Source: Nitrospirota bacterium (GTDB lineage Bacteria; Nitrospirota; Thermodesulfovibrionia; UBA6902; DSMQ01). Taken from it: a stretch of 39,576 nt of DNA. Within the stretch, counting starts at the first letter, position 1, and each line of letters opens with the position of its first letter. The stretch is taken from contig JACRGX010000034.1 of the NCBI GenBank assembly GCA_016212185.1, forward strand, positions 1 through 39,576, in the 5' to 3' direction. The position numbers and the translations under genes are program-made. The notes under the pieces were generated by a model, which saw only the letters and a list, made by a program, of their open reading frames with translations, was not told the origin of the DNA and did no database searches. Positions 1 through 8,131 of this stretch are shown here, piece after piece.

Positions 1-140
1 CATCAAACTTCACAACTACCCCCGGCTCTATGGTTAATGTTGGTTCTGAGGTTGTGCTAAAGACAAATATATGCCCGGTGATAATATACGGGCTTCCTGC
101 GAGCGTCCATGTTGTGTCAGTTGAGATGACGCCTTCTGTC
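1..140 (-). repeat. Second copy of an about 230-residue module of the surface protein
   Basis: This stretch repeats 695-835 at an offset of 694 bases. Both copies carry the same words, for example CTTCCTGCGAGCGTCCATGT at 93 and at 787. An offset of 693 would keep the frame; the extra base is the frameshift at 724-725. It indicates tandem duplication of a beta-helix unit. Confidence 0.7.
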
Positions 141-725
141 AGTGCTATACCAATCTTTCCATTACCACTAAATGTATTGCCTGTTCCTAATGTCACGTTG
201 GGAGGTATACTCAAGGCATAAAAACCATTATTTGTAAAAGAGTTATTTAAGATATTAATAGTTCCTGTTAAACAGTAAACTCCGTAACCTCCATTGCTTA
301 AAATGGTTGAACCTGTAATAGTTAGACCACCTGTGCTTGCCATATAAACCCCGCCTGTTCCATTGTTTGAGAGTGTGGAATTTAAAAGTATTAGAGCAGA
401 ATCACCAACCAAATATATACCGAGGGCTGGACTGTATCTTATGATAGATGTGTTAATTGTTGGTGAGCTGTTACTGACATATATTTCGCCATTGCTACCA
501 GTGCCTCCATACTCAACTGTTACATAGTCAAGGCTGCTCTCTGAAGTTGCATGGTTGTAGAACCGTATCCCAAGCCAGTCTCCTGCGGCAGGTGTTGCCT
601 TGTTAGAAGTAACAACAATTGGAGACGCTGCTGTACCCTGGGCATTGAGCCTGCCTTTGTAAGTGCTGTAGCCGATGTATAGCACATGAGTTCCGTTAAA
701 CTTCACTACTACCCCAGGCTCTATT
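1..725 (-). pseudogene. Continuation of the large secreted repeat protein, out of frame and running off the left edge
   Basis: Reading the minus strand in the frame one base away from the upstream gene gives an uninterrupted reading frame from about 725 to base 1. It starts with EPGVVVKFNGTHVLYIGY and continues through Asn/Gly/Thr-rich turns such as ITGSTILSNGGYGVY and ILNNSFTNNG, the look of a right-handed parallel beta-helix. Near the edge the module ISTDTTWTLAGSPYI...TSEPTLTIEPGVVVKFD recurs. The upstream 747-residue frame has the same module but leaves this frame at 724-725, where one T is extra compared with the second copy (ATTGG against ATGG). I therefore see one gene broken by a single-base insertion, or a sequencing or assembly error. 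There is no good start or ribosome binding site for this part alone. Confidence 0.75.
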
Positions 726-2939
726 GGTCAGGGTTGGCTCTGAGGTTGTGCCATAGACAAATATGTCTCCTGTAACTATGTAGGGACTTCCTGCGAGCGT
801 CCATGTAGTATCAGTTGAGATGGTGCCGCCGCTTATGTATGTTGGAGGGTTGGTTGCAAAACTCATATCAGAGCTATAAGTTATTCCGCCAGCGCTGGTT
901 GCAACTATATTGTAGTGATAGGTGGTGCTTGGAGAAAGTCCTGTCAGATTAGCAGTTATATTTACAGCACTTATTCCACTGCCTATAGCCTGAACGGGGG
1001 TTGTATTTCCATAGGATGTAGTTGTTCCCCACTGAAAATACACATCAGTTGTTAAGCCATTAGGATTGACTATACCGTTTAATATAGCAGAAGAGCCCCC
1101 AATATTACTCGCAGAATTGGTTGTTGCAGTCGGAGGATTTTCACCAAAACTCCAGTTGAAATTGTTGTGTGAATCTACAGAATTTGCAGCAATAATGGAG
1201 GTGGTATTTACATTGTAAGAGTCTTTAACATTTACAAATGAGATATTGCGTGTGCCTTGCGGGTTTACATTCCAAAAACTGCCAGAAGATGAGCTTACTA
1301 AAGCAAGCAAATTGCCGTTTGTACCCTGCAATGTAAGGTTGTTAATAATTATTTGGGTTTTTCCTGCCTTAAAAATTAGGGTAGCAGGAGTTGTTACGCT
1401 CTTGGTTAAATTATAGAATGTGGTATCACCATAAATAGTCTGATTGGCGCCGTCTAAAGTGACCGTGCCTGTTCCGGTAAATGTGGCTGAGTTAGTCCAA
1501 TTACCTGCAACATTGATATTCAGGTTATTAGCACTAAAGGTACCGGCGGAATTAATAAAATTGCCATTTATATCTAAATTGTCGTGAAAAAGCTGTAGTG
1601 TGCCTCCGCCGGAATGTGTAAGATTGTTAAAAGCTTTATATACACCGATTCCGCCAGATGTAAGCGTCTGCGTATTGCTCCCGCCAAATATAACTGTGCT
1701 GTTCCCCGCAGTAAAAGTATCACGGTTAGTCCAGTTGCCCCCCACTGTCAAGGTTGAGTTGCCTGCATCTATCTCATTAGAGCCGTTTGCATCGGATGGC
1801 ATAACGGTTACATCTCCATTAATAGTGATAGTGATGTTAGCGCCGCAAATCAATTTTCCATAAAGGTTGGCAGCAGTATCCCCGATATATAAATTTCCAA
1901 CCGTTATCTCGGCATTATTTATAGAATTATCTAAGGTTACCATGTAACCAGCATTCCAACTACTGATACTTAGGGTTCCACCAACTGTGAGAGCGCCGCT
2001 GCTTATCTGTGCAGTGCGATTGGCAGCATCATTAGAGAAAACAGTAAGATTGCCGCCATAACTCGTGGCTGTAATAGATTTTAATTGACTGCCCAACAGC
2101 TCATATCTAAAATTCCCTACAGATATATCGCCATTATTCACAATATTAACTAAGTTGGAAGTTTTTCTGCGAAAAACTCCGTTCCCTGTTAGTACGCCGC
2201 CTGTATTTATTACCAAGGTTGGTCCGGTATTGACAGATACTGCTTTACCGGTGTCTATAGTAAATGTATCAGATGTAGCCGCCGTGCCTGAAATAGTAAG
2301 AACATTGTCTACAGTAAAATTACCAGAAGTGCTTGGCACAGTGATATTTGCGTTTGAATCTCTACCTATAGTGAGGTTATAAAATCTTGTTCCGGCAGCG
2401 GCCGGTGTTATAAGGGTGCCTGTGCCGTTAAGCACGACATTACTGGCGTCAAAGGCAAAGGTCCCTGTGGATGAATCCCAATCGCCGTTAACAATAATAG
2501 TTGAATTGTTGGCGGTAAATATTCCGGCAGCAATTGTAAAATTCCGTGATGTGGTTAAAGTATAATTGTTGCTGCTGGTAGCTACTGTAGTGGTATTGCC
2601 TGATGTCATATTTAAAGTGCCGATAGAGACATTCCTGTCAAGGGTGCTGATACCGCCTCCTGAGTTCCCATCAAAAATTGCAATATCTGTTGTGCCTGGC
2701 ATGGCTGCCCCTCCACCACCTCCACTGCTTGCTGACCAGTGATTAACGTCAGACCAGTTGCCTGTCCCGCCTACCCAATAGCGGTTAGCTGCAAAAACAG
2801 AAGAGGTAACACCTAATAAAAGTAAAATTATCAGCGCTAATATTATTGAAGTTAGATGTAAATTGTTCCTTTGATTTTTAATTATCATGCTTTTTTTCGT
2901 TTCTGCTGTGAACAGTTCTTTCGGAAATCCGTGCAACAT
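696..2939 (-). CDS. Large secreted repeat-rich surface protein (N-terminal part, frameshifted at its end)
   Basis: The 747 residues begin with a long signal peptide whose hydrophobic core is about residues 30-50, with probable cleavage at SSVFA-ANRYW. The mature start RYWVGGTGNWSDVNHWS is a motif common at the head of bacterial adhesin-like proteins. Residues 60-570 are Thr/Ser/Asn/Gly-rich beta repeats (for example NLTIGRD, LNINVAGNWTN). A fibronectin type III-like module lies near 575-665 (NPNGLTTDVYFQWGTTTSYG ... LSPSTTYHYNI). The last residues NRAWGSSEV are frameshift product; the true sequence continues in the adjacent frame. The start at 2939 is chosen because AGGAGG lies five bases upstream; an internal Met at 2888 lacks such a site. 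It overlaps the propeller gene upstream by 62 bases, so the two are probably co-transcribed. Likely exported and cell-surface or extracellular; the ligand is unknown. Confidence 0.8.
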   Translation of the reverse strand: MLHGFPKELFTAETKKSMIIKNQRNNLHLTSIILALIILLLLGVTSSVFAANRYWVGGTGNWSDVNHWSASSGGGGGAAMPGTTDIAIFDGNSGGGISTLDRNVSIGTLNMTSGNTTTVATSSNNYTLTTSRNFTIAAGIFTANNSTIIVNGDWDSSTGTFAFDASNVVLNGTGTLITPAAAGTRFYNLTIGRDSNANITVPSTSGNFTVDNVLTISGTAATSDTFTIDTGKAVSVNTGPTLVINTGGVLTGNGVFRRKTSNLVNIVNNGDISVGNFRYELLGSQLKSITATSYGGNLTVFSNDAANRTAQISSGALTVGGTLSISSWNAGYMVTLDNSINNAEITVGNLYIGDTAANLYGKLICGANITITINGDVTVMPSDANGSNEIDAGNSTLTVGGNWTNRDTFTAGNSTVIFGGSNTQTLTSGGIGVYKAFNNLTHSGGGTLQLFHDNLDINGNFINSAGTFSANNLNINVAGNWTNSATFTGTGTVTLDGANQTIYGDTTFYNLTKSVTTPATLIFKAGKTQIIINNLTLQGTNGNLLALVSSSSGSFWNVNPQGTRNISFVNVKDSYNVNTTSIIAANSVDSHNNFNWSFGENPPTATTNSASNIGGSSAILNGIVNPNGLTTDVYFQWGTTTSYGNTTPVQAIGSGISAVNITANLTGLSPSTTYHYNIVATSAGGITYSSDMSFATNPPTYISGGTISTDTTWTLAGSPYIVTGDIFVYGTTSEPTLTNRAWGSSEV

Positions 2940-3936
2940 AAATTCCTCCTTTTACACTCAACATCTCATAAACTAATGCTGTTTTATTAAATGCCCATCT
3001 TGGGTATATGCCGTTTCCGATCTCTATTAACTCGCCGCCTTTTGAAGGAGTAATATAAATTTTTGTATTTTTTATGTTAGGTTCATATCTAAAAAAAGAT
3101 ACCCATTTACTATCAGGGGAAAAACTTGGGAAATATCCGTCATCCGATAATTTAATGGGCGTTTCATTTTGAAGGGGAGGAGCCAGATATATGCCGCGAC
3201 TTGTACCATCAGTCCTTTTAGATGCAAATGCAAGAAGTGTTCTCTCGGGATTAAAATTCATACATACCCCTCCCATAGGCGCAATTTTTTGAATGCTATT
3301 GTTATTTAAATCAGCTAAGAATAATTGACCGGAATCTTGAGTTTTATCATCAGTAAAATAAAAAACCGATTTTCCATCACCGGTCCAGCAGGGATTAATC
3401 CCTGAATAACTAAGCTGTTTTGATTGAAAAGTTTCAATGTTTACAGTAAAAACTCCGCTGCTTTTTTCTCCCTGAAGCTCTGAGAGATAAAAAACAATCC
3501 ATTTGCTGTCAGGCGACCATATAGGCATCTGGACATGGTTATCCGGGTATATAAGTTTAATGTGTTTGCCTTGTGGAGAAATAATCTTAAGCCCTTCTCT
3601 GTCAACATAGGAAATATATTCTCCGTCAGGAGACCAACGAGGAACTCTGAGAATTCCATTGACAATTTTTCTATTCTTGTTAGAGCCGTCTGCTGAGATG
3701 ATAAAAAGTCCGCCTTTGTCAACAAACGCTATCTCTTTGCCGTCAGGAGACCAGAAGGGTGAAGAACCTGAATCTTTAATTTGCATAATTTCAATTTTTA
3801 GATCTGCAGCCTCGGCAAGCAAATAATTAAAGAAGGTGAATATTATCAGAAACGTCAGGTGGGATATTACAATTCTCAGCCCTAAAGAGTGAAGGCGCCT
3901 TCCTTTTATTGAAAATTCTCCGGAAAAGGTATACAT
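2878..3936 (-). CDS. Exported TolB-like seven-bladed beta-propeller protein
   Basis: A signal peptide or anchor (IVISHLTFLIIFTFFNYLL, about residues 23-41) is followed by seven recognisable PD40/WD40-like blade motifs: SPFWSPDGKEIAFV, PRWSPDGEYISYV, PIWSPDSKWIVFY, PCWTGDGKSVFYF, NFNPERTLLAFA, PSFSPDSKWVSFF and PRWAFNKTALVYE. This is the fold of the TolB C-terminal domain, without the TolB N-terminal domain or partner tol genes nearby. It probably acts in the periplasm or outside as a binding scaffold. It lies directly upstream of the large surface protein with overlapping coding, so a joint role in surface assembly is plausible inference. A perfect TTGACA -35 element sits upstream. Confidence 0.8.
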   Translation of the reverse strand: MYTFSGEFSIKGRRLHSLGLRIVISHLTFLIIFTFFNYLLAEAADLKIEIMQIKDSGSSPFWSPDGKEIAFVDKGGLFIISADGSNKNRKIVNGILRVPRWSPDGEYISYVDREGLKIISPQGKHIKLIYPDNHVQMPIWSPDSKWIVFYLSELQGEKSSGVFTVNIETFQSKQLSYSGINPCWTGDGKSVFYFTDDKTQDSGQLFLADLNNNSIQKIAPMGGVCMNFNPERTLLAFASKRTDGTSRGIYLAPPLQNETPIKLSDDGYFPSFSPDSKWVSFFRYEPNIKNTKIYITPSKGGELIEIGNGIYPRWAFNKTALVYEMLSVKGGIYVARISERTVHSRNEKKHDN

Positions 3937-3992
3937 CTCAGCCTTTTGGCAACATTAATGGTTAAAAAACTTTAGACGGAAAGCATAGGTAA

Positions 3993-4022
3993 CTTTTATC
4001 ATAATATAAAAGCACATGTCAA
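3993..4022 (-). promoter_or_regulatory. Probable sigma-70 promoter of the propeller/surface-protein operon
   Basis: On the minus strand TTGACA (4017-4022) is followed after 18 bases by TAAAAG (3993-3998), about 57 bases upstream of the ATG at 3936. The -35 is a perfect consensus and the -10 moderate. Confidence 0.55.
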
Positions 4023-4068
4023 GGAGTTTTTTGCGTGCAAAAAAACAGGCCTTCCGAATGGAGTCTTT

Positions 4069-4254
4069 TTACCTTCTTACAATATAATACAGCACCATGA
4101 CCCCACCGAAGATTGTTGAAAACATGCCGACCCTCGCCCTCACTACAACCTCGTTGAATTCAGTATCAGGCGGAACGCTGAGCTGGTAATATCCGTAAAT
4201 TATAAGGAAGACACCCAATACCCCTGTTATTGTTGCGAGGATAACCCTGGTCAT
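4069..4254 (-). CDS. Small two-helix membrane protein, unknown function
   Basis: Sixty-one residues form two hydrophobic helices (VILATITGVLGVFLIIYGYY and STIFGGVMVLYYIV) around a short acidic loop (PPDTEFNEVV). I do not recognise a family. It lies 69 bases beyond the prepilin stop on the same strand, but a strong terminator separates them, so it would need its own promoter or read-through. The length and helix pattern make it credible as a gene, but there is no catalytic or binding motif. Confidence 0.5.
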   Translation of the reverse strand: MTRVILATITGVLGVFLIIYGYYQLSVPPDTEFNEVVVRARVGMFSTIFGGVMVLYYIVRR

Positions 4255-4262
4255 ATGCAGTC

Positions 4263-4291
4263 AAAAAACAAGGGGCGATTTTCTCGCCCCT
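4263..4291 (-). terminator. Rho-independent terminator after the prepilin gene
   Basis: An 8-bp stem (4271-4278 paired with 4284-4291, AGGGGCGA/TCGCCCCT) with a 5-base loop is followed on the minus strand by a T-rich run (complement of 4263-4269). It lies 33 bases after the prepilin stop. Confidence 0.85.
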
Positions 4292-4323
4292 GACTAAATT
4301 TATTTTTGTTGGTAAATTATTGT

Positions 4324-4953
4324 TTACCGTTTTGCGTCAAAGTAGTAAACGAGAGCATTTATAGTGGTGCTCCATGCTGTAGGAGTAGGTGTAGCTGCAT
4401 AAAACGCTTCCCATTCCGTATCAGTAATTGTGCCTGGTGCAGCAGTACCCCCAACTACCTGCCCATCTGTTCCATCGGAAGTACCATCAATGGCAACGTC
4501 AAACGCTTCAATATATATTAATTGTTCGCTGGTAAAATCAGTGCATGTAGCATCACTGCAGATAATTATTAGGTTTTTGCCTGCATCAGAGCCTGCATCA
4601 GTTCCGAAAAAGATCTTAAATGCGTAAGGACCCATTGTTATAGTGTTTACTGGTGTGCCGCCGCCTTCATATGGCGGGTTTATAAAAGAAGCGCCAGTTA
4701 TATCTGTCTTAACATTGCCATCGCCTATTTTCCCATCCTTATCAGTGTCGCCTGCAAACCTGCCTTTCCTATCCATATAAGTCCATTGTGAAATTTCCCA
4801 GGCTTTCCCAGCATTTACAAACTTTTTTGACCTTGCGTTTGCTATCAAGTCCTGTCCTTTAAGCACAGCACCTATGATAACGCCAATAATCACAAGGACA
4901 ATTGCCAGCTCCACAAGCGTAAAACCCGCTTGCTTAAAATGCGCTTTTGTCAT
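4324..4953 (-). CDS. Type IV prepilin-like protein (pseudopilin family)
   Basis: The start MTKAHFKQAG followed by FTLVELAIVLVIIGVIIGAV is a class III signal peptide: prepilin peptidase would cut after Gly10, leaving N-methylated Phe1 and the conserved Glu5. The hydrophobic helix is residues 11-32. The remaining about 170 residues are globular, with an acidic loop DTDKDGKIGDG that resembles a calcium-binding motif as seen in major pseudopilins. A single AGGAGG site is placed before the ATG and a strong terminator follows, so it is a monocistronic gene. No other pilus assembly gene is in the window, so whether it is a major pilin, minor pilin or type II secretion pseudopilin cannot be decided. 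Its length of 209 residues fits a minor pilin or pseudopilin. Confidence 0.85.
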   Translation of the reverse strand: MTKAHFKQAGFTLVELAIVLVIIGVIIGAVLKGQDLIANARSKKFVNAGKAWEISQWTYMDRKGRFAGDTDKDGKIGDGNVKTDITGASFINPPYEGGGTPVNTITMGPYAFKIFFGTDAGSDAGKNLIIICSDATCTDFTSEQLIYIEAFDVAIDGTSDGTDGQVVGGTAAPGTITDTEWEAFYAATPTPTAWSTTINALVYYFDAKR

Positions 4954-5016
4954 CTTTCCTCCTTTAAAAATGGGTTTTTGAAAATAAAAATTTTCACCCC
5001 CCGCCTCTAATTAATT

Positions 5017-5045
5017 ATTAAATCACAAAACATACTGCATGTCAA
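5017..5045 (-). promoter_or_regulatory. Strong sigma-70 promoter of the prepilin gene
   Basis: On the minus strand TTGACA (5040-5045), a 17-base spacer and TTTAAT (5017-5022) are near-consensus. The ATG at 4953 follows after a roughly 55-base leader ending in an AGGAGG site. Confidence 0.65.
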
Positions 5046-5098
5046 GCAATATTACATTAAAATAAACTTTAGTCTTATTTGTCTATTAAAGATACAGA

Positions 5099-5126
5099 TT
5101 GAAAATATCATTTTTTTATGTAATAA
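5099..5126 (+). promoter_or_regulatory. Possible promoter giving a leaderless transcript for the orphan membrane protein
   Basis: TTGAAA (5099-5104), a 16-base spacer and TAATAA (5121-5126) end only seven bases before the ATG at 5134. No Shine-Dalgarno sequence is visible. The region is very A+T rich, so chance matches are possible. Confidence 0.3.
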
Positions 5127-5133
5127 TTTTTTA

Positions 5134-5802
5134 ATGAGCATTATTTATATAGCCCTTCTTTCATTTGCATCCATTTTTCTTGTAGTAAAAACCCGGACAG
5201 CTCCGACTTCGCACTATAGAAATATTTTTTGGGCGCTTGCATCCGCTGTTATTATGAAGGCAAGCGCCTGTATCACAGGCTATCAGGCCTTTACCATCAA
5301 CCTCCCTATCTATCAGTATGCGCTTATTGATAATTTCAGCACCTTGTCTGCTGTTGTTTCAAATATATTCCTATTTCACTTTGGCATAAGTATTCTTACG
5401 CAGAAAGTGAGAACAATAATAGATTATAAGGTGTTTCCCATAGTCCTCTTTGCCGGCTACATAATGCTTTATATTTCAGGCGTAATTGACACTGCTGCGC
5501 TAAATTCAACCAGCAAACTCAGCTTTGGCTATAACGGCGCAATACTGGGGTGCGTGGGCTGTGTCAATTTATATTATGAAAAGAAGAAAACACAAGAAAA
5601 AGGCAATGCATTATACGGATTGCTGCTCCTCGGGTTAGGGCTTTTCACTTATGCGGCAACAGAGGGCATACTGTCATTAAGCATATTCCCGAAAACCACT
5701 ATAGATGTGCTCAATATCCTTTCGGCAGGCATGATTGCAGTGTCATCTTTTACAGTGACGGATTTAATGAAGGAGCACAGGGGGAAAATAGGATTCGTCT
5801 AA
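5134..5802 (+). CDS. Orphan multi-pass (about seven-helix) membrane protein
   Basis: The 222 residues contain about seven hydrophobic segments, near residues 1-19, 29-49, 58-90, 99-120, 133-150, 160-183 and 190-212, and a short basic C-terminus (KEHRGKIGFV). The pattern resembles the seven-helix input domains found at the head of some histidine kinases and diguanylate cyclases, but no output domain follows. I do not recognise a family. It is the only plus-strand gene among minus-strand genes from 1 to 16 kb. No ribosome binding site is visible before the ATG, so the true start could differ or the message may be leaderless. Confidence 0.6.
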   Translation: MSIIYIALLSFASIFLVVKTRTAPTSHYRNIFWALASAVIMKASACITGYQAFTINLPIYQYALIDNFSTLSAVVSNIFLFHFGISILTQKVRTIIDYKVFPIVLFAGYIMLYISGVIDTAALNSTSKLSFGYNGAILGCVGCVNLYYEKKKTQEKGNALYGLLLLGLGLFTYAATEGILSLSIFPKTTIDVLNILSAGMIAVSSFTVTDLMKEHRGKIGFV

Positions 5803-5845
5803 AAAAATCCTGCATCGTGAATCTTGAATCCTGGATCTTTTTTTA
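5803..5845. other. Convergent spacer with short-word repeat
   Basis: The gap between the orphan membrane protein and ugd contains A and T runs flanking GAATCTTGAATCCTGGATC, a short imperfect direct repeat of the same style as the repeat inside dsrN. The A/T runs and small ATCC/GGAT arms could form a weak bidirectional terminator. Confidence 0.3.
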
Positions 5846-7147
5846 TTACGGTCTTCCCACGGAGTAATAGATAAACCCTGCCTTTCTTACTTTGGCAGGT
5901 TCATAAATATTTCTCAGGTCAAAGAAATAGTTCCCACTAACAAGGGTTTTTATCCTGCCGATGTCCAGGTTTCTGAATTGATTCCATTCGGTGGCTATGA
6001 TAACGGCATCTGCGCCCTTTACCGCATCATAAGAGTCTTTGCAATAGGTAAGTTTAGGAAATATTTCCATTGTATCCGGCATTGCGGCAGGGTCATACGC
6101 CCTTATCTTTGCGCCTTCCTTAAGCAGCCTGTTTATAATAAAAAGCGACGGAGCCTCTCTGATGTCATTAGTATTCGGCTTAAAGGAAAGCCCCAAAAGG
6201 CATATGGTCTTTCCCTTTAAAATACCAATGGTATTTTTAATCTTTTTTGCCATTTTTTCTTTCTGGTTTTCGTTGACAATAGTTACTGCCTTTACAAGGT
6301 CCAGGCAGACATTGTTTTCTTTTGCTATCTGAAGGAGTGCAAGCGTGTCTTTGGGGAAACACGAACCCCCGTATCCCGGACCTGCGTGCAGAAATTTTGG
6401 GCCTATCCTGCGGTCAAGCCCCATGGCCTTTGCAACCACCTGAACGTCTGCGCCGACTGACTCGCACAGATTTGAAAGTTCATTTATAAAGGAAATCTTG
6501 GTTGCAAGGAATGCATTTGATGCGTATTTTATAAGCTCTGCAGTTTTAACATCCGTAATGACAACCGGCGTTTCAATCAGGTACAGCGGTCTGTAAAGGT
6601 CTTTCATTATGGCTATTGCCTGAGCGCTGGAGGCCCCGATGACAACCCTATTGGGCCGCATGAAATCCTCAATCCCTGCGCCTTCTCTCAGAAATTCAGG
6701 GTTTGAAACTATATCAAAATCAATATGCTCCCTTAAGTTTTTTGAAATAATCTTCCTGAGTTTTTCTCCTGTGCCTACGGGAACCGTGCTTTTTGTCACA
6801 ACCACTTTATAGCTTTTCATGTGTTCGGCAATTTCTTTTGCAACCTCTTCAACATGCCGCATATCTGCGGAGCCGTCCCCGCGCGGGGGCGTGCCCACTG
6901 CAATAAATATTACAAGCGAGTGCTCAATAGTCTCAGCAATGCTTGTTGAAAAATGTATGCGGTTTGCCTTGATGTTTCTCTGAAGAAGTTCCTCAAGCCC
7001 CGGTTCATAAAAAGGCACTATACCTTTTTTAAGAGATTTTATCTTTTTTAAGTCCTTGTCCACGCAGGTGACATCCATACCAAACTCTGCAAAGCAGGCG
7101 CCGGTGATAAGCCCTACATATCCGGTTCCGATAACGCAAATGTGCAT
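5846..7147 (-). CDS. ugd: UDP-glucose 6-dehydrogenase
   Basis: It oxidises UDP-glucose to UDP-glucuronate with two NAD+, feeding capsule, exopolysaccharide or LPS sugars in the cytoplasm. The N-terminal Rossmann motif is GTGYVGLITGACFAEFG (residues 7-23). The catalytic cysteine lies in GYGGSCFPKDTLAL (about 255-268), and the C-terminal domain has LLGLSFKPNTNDIREAPS (about 315-332). The 433 residues match the usual family length. The start is at the canonical MHICVIGTGYVGL. It is the last gene of the minus-strand envelope block but is separated from the glycosyltransferase by about 180 bases holding a dispersed repeat, so it may have its own promoter. A UDP-N-acetyl-mannosamine dehydrogenase is less likely given the motif spacing. 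Confidence 0.93.
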   Translation of the reverse strand: MHICVIGTGYVGLITGACFAEFGMDVTCVDKDLKKIKSLKKGIVPFYEPGLEELLQRNIKANRIHFSTSIAETIEHSLVIFIAVGTPPRGDGSADMRHVEEVAKEIAEHMKSYKVVVTKSTVPVGTGEKLRKIISKNLREHIDFDIVSNPEFLREGAGIEDFMRPNRVVIGASSAQAIAIMKDLYRPLYLIETPVVITDVKTAELIKYASNAFLATKISFINELSNLCESVGADVQVVAKAMGLDRRIGPKFLHAGPGYGGSCFPKDTLALLQIAKENNVCLDLVKAVTIVNENQKEKMAKKIKNTIGILKGKTICLLGLSFKPNTNDIREAPSLFIINRLLKEGAKIRAYDPAAMPDTMEIFPKLTYCKDSYDAVKGADAVIIATEWNQFRNLDIGRIKTLVSGNYFFDLRNIYEPAKVRKAGFIYYSVGRP

Positions 7148-7230
7148 ATTAGCCTCCTATTTTTTAAGAAATCAGTAATCTCCGATAAAAAATTAACACA
7201 TCGTCTGTCATTGTCGTGAAAATAGTGCCT

Positions 7231-7300
7231 GTCATTCCGTGCTTGACACGGAATCCAGATATGAAAAGCGACTGGATACCTGCTTTCGCAGGTATGACGA
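7231..7300. repeat. MITE-like dispersed repeat of two hairpins
   Basis: Two small hairpins lie back to back: ATTCCGTG..CACGGAAT (about 7234-7254) and ATACCTGC..GCAGGTAT (about 7276-7295). The outer arms are GTCATTCC.../...ATGACGA and inner CCAG/CTGG. This layout matches a repeat seen between genes in many bacterial genomes. It fills most of the ugd upstream gap. Confidence 0.65.
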
Positions 7301-7328
7301 TGGACAATACTCCAAAATTTATCAGGAT

Positions 7329-8126
7329 TTAGTAGTCAGTACTTTGCATTTTCATCAGCTTAAAATACTTATTAAACGTATAACGCGAATAAAGACAGGC
7401 TAATATTATGCCATAAATGCCGTCAAGTATGCCTAACTGCAGAAAAAACATCCTGATAAATGTTACAGGCGGACGGAAGATGATATCAAGGATATTTGCC
7501 CTTCTGCCCTTTTTAAAAAGCTCTTGTGCGGCAAGCGTTGAATACCTCTCCATCCTCTTTAAATAATCGGCAATATCTTTGTAGGTATAATGCACCAGAG
7601 GATTTTTCAAATATCCCGTGCCGCCGCTGATTTTCACTGCCTCATGCACCTCGCGAGGTTCAAACGAGCCTTTTCCTTTTCTAAAAAGCCTCAAGGTATA
7701 ATCAGGCCGCCAGCCGCCGTGCTTAATCCATTTTTTTGCGAAGTAGTTCTTCCGCGGCACATAGTAACCGTCCACACTTTCCCTTGTATCATCTAAGGAA
7801 GTGCCGGGAAGGGTGAGAGGTGAGGGGTAAGGTAAAGTCTGTACAATACTACTAATCTCTTCTTTTAAAGCTGGAGTCACCCGCTCATCCGCATCCAGCA
7901 CAAAGACCCACGGATGCGTTGTAAGGTTAACGGCTTTTTGCTTTGTATCCGCAAAGCCGGTCCATTCTAAAGTAAATACTTTATCTGTGTACTGCCTGCA
8001 TATCTCCTGCGTCCTGTCCGCGCTTCCCGAATCAACGACAACAATCTCATCCGCCCACCTGACGCTTTCAAGGCAGTCTTTGATGTTTTCCTCTTCGTTA
8101 AATGTAATTATGGCGACTGAAAGCAT
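7329..8126 (-). CDS. Family 2 glycosyltransferase, WaaE/KdtX-like
   Basis: GT-A fold enzyme, probably adding a sugar to the LPS core on the cytoplasmic side. The N-terminus LSVAIITFNEEENIKDCLESV is the typical GT2 start; DSGSADRTQEI and the DXD-type VFVLDADERV (about residue 73-82) are the nucleotide-sugar and metal binding motifs. GGWRPDYTLRLFRKG is characteristic of the WaaE-like subgroup. Residues 98-117 (LPYPSPLTLPGTSLDDTRES) are not expected in this family: they interrupt the usual step into GYYVPRKNYF and are encoded by a G-rich short-word repeat at about 7790-7840. A hydrophobic C-terminal segment (about 220-245) suggests membrane association. It starts five bases after the DUF3108 gene, so it is co-transcribed with it. 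Confidence 0.85.
   Translation of the reverse strand: MLSVAIITFNEEENIKDCLESVRWADEIVVVDSGSADRTQEICRQYTDKVFTLEWTGFADTKQKAVNLTTHPWVFVLDADERVTPALKEEISSIVQTLPYPSPLTLPGTSLDDTRESVDGYYVPRKNYFAKKWIKHGGWRPDYTLRLFRKGKGSFEPREVHEAVKISGGTGYLKNPLVHYTYKDIADYLKRMERYSTLAAQELFKKGRRANILDIIFRPPVTFIRMFFLQLGILDGIYGIILACLYSRYTFNKYFKLMKMQSTDY
7790..7840. repeat. Short-word repeat inserted in frame in the glycosyltransferase
   Basis: The plus strand reads GGGAAGGGTGAGAGGTGAGG then GGTAAGG, a G-rich purine-biased word repeat. It encodes the Pro/Thr/Ser-rich loop that related WaaE-like enzymes lack. Confidence 0.45.
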
Positions 8127-8131
8127 GGTAA

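Noticed and set aside
2888-2939. Shorter start (MIIKNQRNN) for the surface protein
   Set aside because: It would give a more usual signal peptide, but the AGGAGG site is placed for the ATG at 2939 only.
4026-4045. TTTTTTGC-GT-GCAAAAAA inverted repeat as terminator after the small membrane gene
   Set aside because: The stem is nearly all A-T pairs and partly overlaps no T-run after a G+C stem; too weak to call.
5134-5802. Orphan membrane protein as a sodium or MFS transporter
   Set aside because: Only 222 residues and no transporter motif; helix count is closer to sensor input domains, and neither can be proven.
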